Origin: Nocardia amamiensis
GTDB taxonomy: Bacteria; Actinomycetota; Actinomycetes; Mycobacteriales; Mycobacteriaceae
DNA: 64,000 nucleotides
Direction of reading: 5' to 3'
Assembly: GCF_015477605.1 (NCBI RefSeq)
Contig: NZ_JADLQX010000017.1
Location: 62,001-126,000 of the forward strand
Shown: piece after piece, positions 58,053 through 64,000 of the stretch
How the letters are laid out: every line of letters starts with the position of its first letter
Numbering within the stretch: position 1 is the stretch's first letter
Notes under the pieces: model-generated
What the model was told of the DNA's origin: nothing
What the model saw: the letters and a program-made list of their open reading frames with translations, nothing else
The model's database searches: none
Translations under genes and position numbers: made by a program

Positions 58053-59343
58053 AGTCGGCGCTTTCGGACATCGACCAGACCCGCGGATCGGGCCGGAATC
58101 GCACCACCAGGTATCCGTCGTCGAGTTCGGCGCCGTCGACCGTGCACCGCCGCAATACCGGCGCCAGGCGCACCCGGCGCCGCACACCGTCCGCTCCCAC
58201 GATCAAATCGTCCTCCACTCGGCCAAGGCGCAGCGTCGCGGCGTCGACCACCGGTAGGTGCATGCGTAGCGCGTACACCGACTGCAACCCGGTGCCGGAT
58301 TCCCGTCGAACCAGCGGTTCGCCGGAACCCGCGTCGACCTCCGTCTGATTGTCGCTCAGCATAAGCGCAGCGTCGCGGGTGTTGCCCGCCGAGTCCACCA
58401 CGTACGACAGCGCGGCCAGCGAATTCAGGCCGATCGGCTCGGCGCCGGTGTGCGGCGCGATCAGCACCGGGACGCCTGGCATCTTGCGCCGCAACTCGGC
58501 GATCACGTCCGCTTGTTCGCCGCGCCGGTTCGAATACCACTGCACCGCAGGATGTTCGGCTCCGTCCGCATCGGGGGGCGCGAGGTCGGGCAGCACCTTG
58601 TTCACCACCACGGCGTCCAGCCGCAGGCCTAGCAGCGCCGCCGCGGAGCGCACCCGCTCGGATTCGGCCACCGCCACCCGCTCGGCGACCGTGACCAGCC
58701 GCGCCCCGGTGCGCCCGTGGTCGGTCAGCAGATCACGAACCTCGGTGACCGCCTTGACGATCCGGTCGACCGTGGCGGCGAGCACCGCGCGGCGCAGATC
58801 GGTGCCGACGGCGCTCATCGCCCGCGCGTGCGGCGGCCAGATCCGCTCCAGATAGCCCAGCAGCGTGTCCGGCGCGGTGACGATGCGCAGCATGTCCGCC
58901 GACGGCGGGCAGTCGACGACGATCAGGTCCCAGGTGTCCTCCGCGGTGAACTGGGTGATCTCCACCAGCATCAGCAGTTCCTGCACGCCGGGCAGCCCGG
59001 TGAGTTCCGCCGGGTCGAGTGCGGCGAGATCGATGCCGTGCTGGTGGCGACCTGTCGAGATCATCCGGACCACGTCGCGGAACCGGTCCTCGAGCAACGC
59101 GAGCGAGTCCACCTCGATCACGTCCACCCCGGGCAGCACGGTCGCGATGCCGGTCACGGTGCCGGGATCGTGCGGGAAACGGAAGCCGAGCGCGTCGCCC
59201 AGCGAGTGCGCCTGATCGAGCGAGGCGATCAGCACGCGGCGGCCCGACTCGGCCTCGGCCATGGCGGCGGCGCAGGCGAGCGTGGTCTTGCCTACCCCTC
59301 CCTTGCCGATGAACAGGTCGACCCGGGTCTTGTGCGCGATCAG
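58042..59343 (-). CDS. ArsA-like P-loop ATPase, non-canonical start
   Basis: A ~433-residue ATPase of the ArsA/Get3 type. The deviant Walker A motif (FIGKGGVGKTTLA) lies upstream of the first ATG (59262): reading back in frame gives IAHKTRVDLFIGKGGVGKTT from 59340, and no ATG, GTG or TTG exists there. The start is probably CTG at 59343 overlapping the stop of the preceding gene (CTGA), or ATC at 59340. Downstream are IVVDCPPSADMLRIVTAPDT (switch II/Walker B) and ERVAVAESERVRSAAALLGL. No arsenic role is implied; by position it matches Rv2184c. Confidence 0.85.
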   Translation of the reverse strand: MIAHKTRVDLFIGKGGVGKTTLACAAAMAEAESGRRVLIASLDQAHSLGDALGFRFPHDPGTVTGIATVLPGVDVIEVDSLALLEDRFRDVVRMISTGRHQHGIDLAALDPAELTGLPGVQELLMLVEITQFTAEDTWDLIVVDCPPSADMLRIVTAPDTLLGYLERIWPPHARAMSAVGTDLRRAVLAATVDRIVKAVTEVRDLLTDHGRTGARLVTVAERVAVAESERVRSAAALLGLRLDAVVVNKVLPDLAPPDADGAEHPAVQWYSNRRGEQADVIAELRRKMPGVPVLIAPHTGAEPIGLNSLAALSYVVDSAGNTRDAALMLSDNQTEVDAGSGEPLVRRESGTGLQSVYALRMHLPVVDAATLRLGRVEDDLIVGADGVRRRVRLAPVLRRCTVDGAELDDGYLVVRFRPDPRVWSMSESADYDG

Positions 59344-59777
59344 TCTTCGACCCGTTTCTTCAGTTCCTTCAGCGCGGTATCGGTGATCACCTTCTCGGCC
59401 TTGCGCTTGAACATGCCGATCATCGGAATGTTCAAGTCGACGGTCAGCGTGTAGACGACCTCGGTCTTGCCGTCGGGGAGATCGATCAGCTCGTAGGTAC
59501 CGTGCTGCGCTTTCTGCAGTTCACCGCTGAGCAGCGTCCAGCTGACCGCCTTGTGATCGGCCCGCCAGTCGTAGGACAGGACGTAGGTGTCCTTCACCAC
59601 CCCGGTATCCAGCACGAACCGCGCGGTCTCGGCCAAGCCGTCCGGCCGCTTCTGGAGCACCTCGACCGATTTCGCCGCCGCCACCCACTGCGGGTAGGAC
59701 TCCAGGTCGGCGATGACGGCCATCACCTGCTGCGACGGAGCCTCGATGACGATCGATCTCTGGGTCCGGTCGGCCAT
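59340..59777 (-). CDS. SRPBCC-family protein (Rv2185c-like)
   Basis: A 145-residue START-like lipid-binding fold: RSIVIEAPSQQVMAVIADLE, YPQWVAAAKSVEVLQKRPDG, VLSYDWRADHKAVSWTLLSG and a C-terminal amphipathic helix (KAEKVITDTALKELKKRVED). By sequence and position it corresponds to mycobacterial Rv2185c; coenzyme-Q-binding-like or polyketide-cyclase-like annotation is common, but the ligand is unknown. Its stop overlaps the start of the ArsA-like gene. Confidence 0.92.
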   Translation of the reverse strand: MADRTQRSIVIEAPSQQVMAVIADLESYPQWVAAAKSVEVLQKRPDGLAETARFVLDTGVVKDTYVLSYDWRADHKAVSWTLLSGELQKAQHGTYELIDLPDGKTEVVYTLTVDLNIPMIGMFKRKAEKVITDTALKELKKRVED

Positions 59778-59814
59778 GCGGACAGCGCTTCCTTTCAGCG
59801 TCGGTGCTGGGGCG

Positions 59815-60198
59815 TCAAGACAGGTGCGCGGGCGCCATACCGGCAGGGCGACCCGCTTCCAGCCGGGACTTCAGTTCGAACGACATGTTCTTGCCCGCCA
59901 CGCGGCGCGCCCGGTTCGCCGCGGCGAGCTTGCCCGCCGGCAGCGCGGGCACCGGCTCGGCGTGCAAGAAGTAGTGCAGGATCACGCCGTCGAGGGAGGT
60001 CTCGAGCCACACTTCCATGGTGCCGGTCAGCGCACCGGTCACCGACCAGCGGATCCCCTTCTCAGCTCGGTCTTCCCGGACCGCCAGGACCAGGTCCGGC
60101 CACCAGCGGCGCCAGGTGTCCGGTCCCGCCAGCAGCTCGGCGACGGCGGCTCCCGATGCGGCGACGAAGGTCTGATCTGCGACCTGGATACTGCTCAC
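59815..60198 (-). CDS. SRPBCC-family polyketide cyclase-like protein
   Basis: A 127-residue protein from a GTG at 60198 (VSSIQVADQTFVAASGAAVA). WRRWWPDLVLAVREDRAEKG, GTMEVWLETSLDGVILHYFL and RARRVAGKNMSFELKSRLEA fit a short SRPBCC domain. It lies 37 bases upstream of its paralogue and 29 bases downstream of pimB', so all are probably one transcript. Ligand unknown; two adjacent lipid-binding proteins beside PIM synthesis is suggestive only. Confidence 0.88.
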   Translation of the reverse strand: MSSIQVADQTFVAASGAAVAELLAGPDTWRRWWPDLVLAVREDRAEKGIRWSVTGALTGTMEVWLETSLDGVILHYFLHAEPVPALPAGKLAAANRARRVAGKNMSFELKSRLEAGRPAGMAPAHLS

Positions 60199-60227
60199 TC
60201 CGCTGAGCGTAGTAGATGCGACGCGGA

Positions 60228-61355
60228 TCACCGCAGCAGCTGTCGCAGGCGTGCGCCCAGGCTGTCCCAGCGCCACTGCTGCTCGACGAACGCGCGCCCC
60301 GCCGCGCCCATCCGCGCGGCGGCGTCCCGATCGGACAGGATCTCCACCAGGGCGTCGGCGATCGCTTGCACGGAGCGGCCGTCCACCACGCGACCGGTCT
60401 TGCCCTCGATGACGGTTTCCGGCGCGCCCCCGGAATTGCCCGCGACGACCGGAACGCCGGACGCGGACGCTTCCAGGTAGACGATGCCAAGGCCCTCCAC
60501 GTCCAGGCCCGCGCCCCTGGTGCGGCACGGCATCGCGAAGACGTCGGCCAGCGTGTGGTGCGCGGCCAGCTCGCCGGACGGGACCCGACCGGTGAACACC
60601 ACGTCATCGGAGACGTCCGCGGCCACCGCCAGCGCGCGCAGCTTCGCCTCGAACGGGCCGCCGCCCGCGATCACCAGCACGGCTCCCTCGACCCGCTCCC
60701 GGATATCGCGCATCGCGAGGATCAGCGCGTCCTGACCCTTGCGCGGAACCAGCCGGGACAGGCACAGAATGGTCGGGCGATCGCCCAGACCGTAGCGTTC
60801 CCGCAACTCGGCGCGCGCCGCCGGATCCGGGCGGAACGCCTCGGAGTCCACGCCGGGCGGCAGGTACTCCAGCGCCGCGTTCGGCCCGAAGGCGGACGCG
60901 AACCGGCGGCGGGTGTAGCGGCTGACGTAGGTGACCACGTCGGTGTGCTCGCCGATGGCGCGCAGCGACTGCCGTGCACCGGGCAGCATCGACCAGCCGA
61001 CCTCATGGCCATGGGTGCTGGCCAGAATCCGTTCGGCGCCCGCACGACGCAGCGCCGGAGACATGAGCGCCAGCGGCGCCGCCGCGCCGAACCACACCGT
61101 GTCGCACTGCTCGCTGCGCAGCAGGCGCGCGGCGCGGCGCAGCACCAGCGGAGTCGGCAGCATCAGGGTGGTGGGATGGCGCACCACCTGGAACTTCTGC
61201 TTGGCATCGAACTTCAGATGGCTGTCGCCGCGCCACCGCGGGGCATAGACCACCAGGTCATCGGGCGGCAGCTGACCGGCCAATGCCTGCAGATACGACT
61301 GGATACCGCCCGGCCGCGGCGGGAAATCATTGGTAACCAGCAAAGTTCGGGCCAT
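60228..61355 (-). CDS. pimB: GDP-mannose-dependent phosphatidylinositol monomannoside mannosyltransferase PimB'
   Basis: A 375-residue GT4 glycosyltransferase. MARTLLVTNDFPPRPGGIQS is the N-terminal acceptor-side loop, HGHEVGWSMLPGARQSLRAI follows, and the donor domain has CLSRLVPRKGQDALILAMRD and DVEGLGIVYLEASASGVPVV (E-x7-E) with AGNSGGAPETVIEGKTGRVV. This matches mycobacterial/corynebacterial PimB' (Rv2188c), which adds the second mannose to PIM1 at the cytosolic face. The ATG at 61355 is chosen; the same frame is open much further but arginine-rich. Confidence 0.94.
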   Translation of the reverse strand: MARTLLVTNDFPPRPGGIQSYLQALAGQLPPDDLVVYAPRWRGDSHLKFDAKQKFQVVRHPTTLMLPTPLVLRRAARLLRSEQCDTVWFGAAAPLALMSPALRRAGAERILASTHGHEVGWSMLPGARQSLRAIGEHTDVVTYVSRYTRRRFASAFGPNAALEYLPPGVDSEAFRPDPAARAELRERYGLGDRPTILCLSRLVPRKGQDALILAMRDIRERVEGAVLVIAGGGPFEAKLRALAVAADVSDDVVFTGRVPSGELAAHHTLADVFAMPCRTRGAGLDVEGLGIVYLEASASGVPVVAGNSGGAPETVIEGKTGRVVDGRSVQAIADALVEILSDRDAAARMGAAGRAFVEQQWRWDSLGARLRQLLR

Positions 61356-61402
61356 GCGGAACAAAATACTGTGTTTGTTCGGCCGCGACTCCGTCGCGGC
61401 GT

Positions 61403-61498
61403 GTTCGCGGCCCCCCTGATGGCTCGCGTCCGAGCGAGCGCCGCTGGCGACTTCGTCGCAAACGCGGCGGCCACTCGGACGCGAGCCGGGCCGCGAAC
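61403..61498. repeat. Long inverted repeat upstream of pimB'
   Basis: Left arm GTTCGCGGCCC (61403-61413) plus GGCTCGCGTCCGAG (61421-61434) pairs perfectly with CTCGGACGCGAGCC (61474-61487) plus GGGCCGCGAAC (61488-61498): 25 paired bases with a 7-base bulge on the left. A smaller perfect hairpin GCCGCGAC-TCC-GTCGCGGC precedes it at 61382-61400. Confidence 0.75.
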
Positions 61499-61681
61499 GG
61501 GAATGCTCGGTCTCGCTGCGCTCGAAAACGGGAGCGGGGCCGATATTGCCGCGCCGGGCGGTAACCGCCGTACCCGGGGTTGCGGTGTTCGATGGGTTGG
61601 GCTCGGCTGATTGCCCGCCGGTGGTTTGTCGTGCGCGTGGTGGCTGGCCGGGTGTGAGCCGAGGGTGATTCGCAGGCCCTC

Positions 61682-61714
61682 GGAGTGCGGAGTGCGGAGT
61701 GCGGAGTGCGGAGT
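61682..61714 (+). repeat. Heptamer tandem repeat (GGAGTGC)
   Basis: Four perfect copies of GGAGTGC followed by GGAGT, 28 bases beyond which the pattern ends. It lies 27 bases from the stop of the protease-like gene. Confidence 0.8.
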
Positions 61715-61741
61715 TTGGGGCGGCAGGGGATTGGGCGGTGG

Positions 61742-62743
61742 TCAGGTTGTGCGGACGCTGAGCCAGGAGCGCCAGTCGGTGATGAAGTCGGTGCGGGTGG
61801 CGCCGAGGACGTCGCGGAGGACGCGGTCTTCGGTGGTGGGGGTCTGCTCGGCCGCGGCGATGCGGTGGTAGAGCTGGACCAGGCGGGGCCGATCGTACTT
61901 CTCGGCGACGAAAGCGCAGATCGACCAGGCCTGTTCGTAGGCGAGCGCGGCGTTGGGGCCGGAGAATTCGGCGTCGGTGGGGAGGTCGCCGGGGATGTCG
62001 CCCGCGTGCGCGTTGGCGGTGACCGTGGGAGCCACGTCGGCGAAGCGGCGGCCCTGCCCGTGGTTGGCGGTGTAGTCGGCGAAGCCCTCCAGCATCCACA
62101 GCGGTGCGCCGTCGACGGTGTCGGCGCGGGCGGCGATATGGGTGAGTTCGTGACGCAGCAGGGTGGCCATGCCCGCGGGATCGAGGCGGCGGCCGGTGTC
62201 GGGTCCGAAGACGACGCGCTGGCCGGTGGGCCGGCTGCCGGGCGTGAACGGGTCGGACACCGACGCGGCGGCGACCTCGGCGGGGACGAGGCCGCTCGCG
62301 CGAACCAGGCCGGCGAATTCGGACGGGGACGAGGCCACGACCACCAGCGCCGACTGCGCCCAACCGGTGCCCCACACGTCGGTCACCGCGGCGATGGCAG
62401 CGGGGAGCTCGCGCTCGAGGATGTCGATGTCGGACCGCTGGGCGGGATGGCCGACGACCAGGGACTGCCGTCCCGCACCGGTCGGGACCTGGCGGGCGAC
62501 GATCGGCCCGAACGGTTCGACGATGCGCCGCACCTCGGCCAGCCGCGGATCAGCGGCCACGGTCTGGCCCACGACATCGGTCGACCCCGGTTGGGCTGCA
62601 CGCATTTTCGGCAGCACCGCATTGGGCAGCATGAGCAGGGCGACACCCAGCCCGGTCAGCGTCACCACCACCGCGACGGTGAGACAGAACTCGAAGCGCC
62701 GCCGCGCCGACCACCACTCACGCAATCTCCGCAAGCCGGTCAT
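61742..62743 (-). CDS. Membrane-anchored HExxH zinc-protease-like protein
   Basis: A 333-residue protein with one N-terminal transmembrane helix (FCLTVAVVVTLTGLGVALLM) and an extracytoplasmic domain. LLRHELTHIAARAD is a gluzincin-type HExxH zinc motif and PLWMLEGFADYTAN supplies the third ligand (E of LEGFADY), the arrangement of peptidase MA-like proteins. By position it matches Rv2189c. The substrate is unknown; a role in envelope maintenance with pimB' and the RipC-like hydrolase is an inference from context. The ATG at 62743 is preferred; the frame upstream to 62851 lacks a signal. Confidence 0.88.
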   Translation of the reverse strand: MTGLRRLREWWSARRRFEFCLTVAVVVTLTGLGVALLMLPNAVLPKMRAAQPGSTDVVGQTVAADPRLAEVRRIVEPFGPIVARQVPTGAGRQSLVVGHPAQRSDIDILERELPAAIAAVTDVWGTGWAQSALVVVASSPSEFAGLVRASGLVPAEVAAASVSDPFTPGSRPTGQRVVFGPDTGRRLDPAGMATLLRHELTHIAARADTVDGAPLWMLEGFADYTANHGQGRRFADVAPTVTANAHAGDIPGDLPTDAEFSGPNAALAYEQAWSICAFVAEKYDRPRLVQLYHRIAAAEQTPTTEDRVLRDVLGATRTDFITDWRSWLSVRTT

Positions 62744-63169
62744 CGGCGCGCCTCGGACTGGGGATCCGCCTCTCGGCGAGCAAGCGGACCGTGCGGCGCA
62801 GGCGCACCGCGCCTCGCCGATGTTCGAGTAGGTCGCGCCGCTGCCGGGCATCGCAGTCCGCTGTCGTTGCGTCGCGGCTCAGCGCTGGCCGCGTAGCTCT
62901 GGTGTCCGCCAGTATGGATTCCGGGCCGCTCGCCCATCGTGGCGACGCGGCGGTTGACTGCCCCGTGCACGACCGAGACTTTCCGCTCCCCGATCAGGAC
63001 CGGGACATGCTGCTGCGGGGTTGTGGAGTCGGCTGTGCGCGAGGGCGCGCAGTGTTGTCGGTTCGCTCGCTGGCGCTCGCTCACGACTGCGCCTCGCTGG
63101 CGCTCGGCTCCGTCGTGCGCGAGAGCGCGCTGTGTCCTCGGTTCGCTCGCTGGCGCTCGCTCACGGCGC
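62744..63169. other. Gap with direct repeats
   Basis: About 425 bases between the protease-like gene and the ripC-like gene. A 26-bp sequence (GGTTCGCTCGCTGGCGCTCG, then CTCACG) occurs at 63060-63085 and 63140-63165, inside a broader 80-bp-period imperfect repeat. No gene is supported. Confidence 0.5.
63060..63165. repeat. Imperfect tandem duplication, period 80
   Basis: The 26-bp core is identical at 63060-63085 and 63140-63165; flanking GTGCGCGAG[G/A]GCGCGC[A/T]GTGT extends the match to about 50 bp on the left. Confidence 0.75.
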
Positions 63170-64000
63170 CTAGTATCGCCGAGCCGAGTGGAACGGTGTC
63201 GAGCCGAGGGGGGCGACCGCGACGGGGACGCCGAAGGTGGAGGCGTGCAGCATGAGTCCGTTGCCCGCGTAGATGCCGACGTGTGAGGCGTCGGAGTAGA
63301 AGAAGACCACGTCGCCGGGCTGCATGTCCTTCTTGGGGACGGGTGTGCCGTAGGCGGCCTGCTGGGAACTGGTACGCGGCACGGCCTTGCCGACCTGTTT
63401 GAACGCCCACTGGACCAGGCCGGAGCAGTCGAACTGGCTCGGGCCGGTGGCGCCCCAGACGTACGGGTCTCCGACACGGGTGAGCCCGGCGGCCAAGGCG
63501 CTGGTGCCGCTGCCGGGGACCAAGCCCTGCAGCAGGGTGTCGCGGTCGTAGCCGGGCGGGAACGGCGAACCCGCCAGCGCCGACTTGTCCGTGGCCGACA
63601 GCCCGCTCCATGCCTGCACCACTTCGGCGATGGCGCTGCCCAGGTCGTTGCGCTTCTTCTCCAGATCGCTGCGCACCGCGTCGGCCTTGTCGGCGGCCGA
63701 GCGGGCGGCGTCCGCGGCGGCACGGGCTGTCGATTCGGCGGCGGTCGCGGCGTCGGTGGCCTTCTTGTACTTGTCGAGCTGCGCGGAGGTCTGCGCGGTG
63801 ACCACGTCCAGCGTGGACATCTGGTCGAGCAGTTGCTGCGGTGAGTCGCTGACCAGCACGGCGAACAGGCGGTTGGTGCGTGCGCCTTGATAGGCGGCGA
63901 TCGCCGTGCGGTCGATGACCGGCTGATACCGGCGCACCTCGTCGCGGGCGCGGTCCACCGCGTCGGTGCTGGCGGCCAGCTTGGCCTCGGCGTCACGCTG
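63170..64000 (-). CDS. NlpC/P60 peptidoglycan hydrolase (RipC-like), 5' end outside window
   Basis: The C-terminal 276 residues of an NlpC/P60 endopeptidase that cuts the D-iGlu-mDAP bond in peptide stems. A coiled coil (QLLDQMSTLDVVTAQTSAQL, AESTARAAADAARSAADKAD) precedes the catalytic domain: PYVWGATGPSQFDCSGLVQW (catalytic Cys), RTSSQQAAYGTPVPKKDMQP and DASHVGIYAGNGLMLHAST (His). By position and architecture it matches Rv2190c/RipC; the coiled coil is where RipC is thought to contact FtsEX. The start and signal peptide lie beyond 64000. Confidence 0.92.
   Translation of the reverse strand, partial: QRDAEAKLAASTDAVDRARDEVRRYQPVIDRTAIAAYQGARTNRLFAVLVSDSPQQLLDQMSTLDVVTAQTSAQLDKYKKATDAATAAESTARAAADAARSAADKADAVRSDLEKKRNDLGSAIAEVVQAWSGLSATDKSALAGSPFPPGYDRDTLLQGLVPGSGTSALAAGLTRVGDPYVWGATGPSQFDCSGLVQWAFKQVGKAVPRTSSQQAAYGTPVPKKDMQPGDVVFFYSDASHVGIYAGNGLMLHASTFGVPVAVAPLGSTPFHSARRY

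Larger units (their letters stand above)
61356..61741. other. Gap with inverted and tandem repeats
   Basis: About 385 bases between pimB' and the protease-like gene. It holds two hairpins (61382-61400 and 61403-61498), a heptamer repeat (61682-61714) and the pimB' promoter region; no gene is supported. Confidence 0.5.

Noticed and set aside
1..64000. CRISPR arrays, tRNA or rRNA genes
   Set aside because: No regularly spaced identical repeats and no cloverleaf or rRNA-like sequence were noticed on reading both strands; a dedicated tRNA scan would be decisive but could not be run.

Overview
The window is high-GC actinobacterial DNA from a mycolic-acid-type bacterium, most likely Nocardia or a close relative. 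The main support is gene order: lipA-lipB-(epimerase)-sucB-pepA-gcvT-ilvE-cobS-cobT-cobU-erpA-adoK-asnB-ctaC-ctaF follows the Mycobacterium tuberculosis Rv2218 to Rv2199c segment as I remember it. A second block (plsC, ROK kinase, ArsA-like ATPase, SRPBCC proteins, pimB', a zinc-protease-like protein, ripC-like) follows Rv2182c to Rv2190c. Coding bias (strong third-position GC) and frequent GTG starts fit this. No rRNA, tRNA or CRISPR array was seen.

Layout. 1-6.2 kb is a decayed accessory zone: a cut-off membrane protein, a frameshifted MazG-like gene joined to a tyrosine recombinase relic, a DUF3885-like gene with two compensating indels, a DUF6461-like gene, and two ISL3-type transposase remnants flanking a small secreted protein and a broken acetyltransferase. 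6.4-19.2 kb is the lipoate/central metabolism block: lipoyl synthase and octanoyltransferase supply the lipoyl groups used by the 2-oxoacid dehydrogenase E2 (sucB) and by the glycine cleavage system (gcvT), followed by pepA, ilvE and a metallo-hydrolase. 19.6-24.9 kb is a giant P-type ATPase (CtpI type) between two small membrane proteins that share a motif. 24.9-28 kb holds late cobalamin genes (cobS, cobT, cobU) and a TOBE protein. 28-36 kb holds a GlxA-like regulator, an encapsulin relic, a DUF3043 protein, the Fe-S carrier erpA, adenosine kinase, asnB (probable envelope amidotransferase) and cytochrome oxidase subunits ctaC/ctaF.

36-54 kb is accessory and regulatory: an ECF41 sigma factor divergent from an SDR with matching promoter-like sites, a three-gene operon opposite an Scr1-type XRE regulator with two DUF397 proteins, TetR, MarR and LysR regulators with recognisable operators, a CSLREA beta-helix exoprotein, a DMT exporter with an NmrA-like reductase, a secreted beta-propeller, a pentapeptide-repeat membrane protein, an FAD oxidoreductase and a Tat-exported PhoD phosphatase. 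54.6-64 kb returns to conserved envelope genes, ending inside a RipC-like NlpC/P60 hydrolase.

The observations most worth following are: the CtpI protein, which carries a dead P-type ATPase half in front of an active P2-like half, and its two WPV-motif companions; a 57-bp palindromic dispersed repeat present twice; the paired ECF41-type divergent promoters; and a relic of a family 2 encapsulin shell gene.
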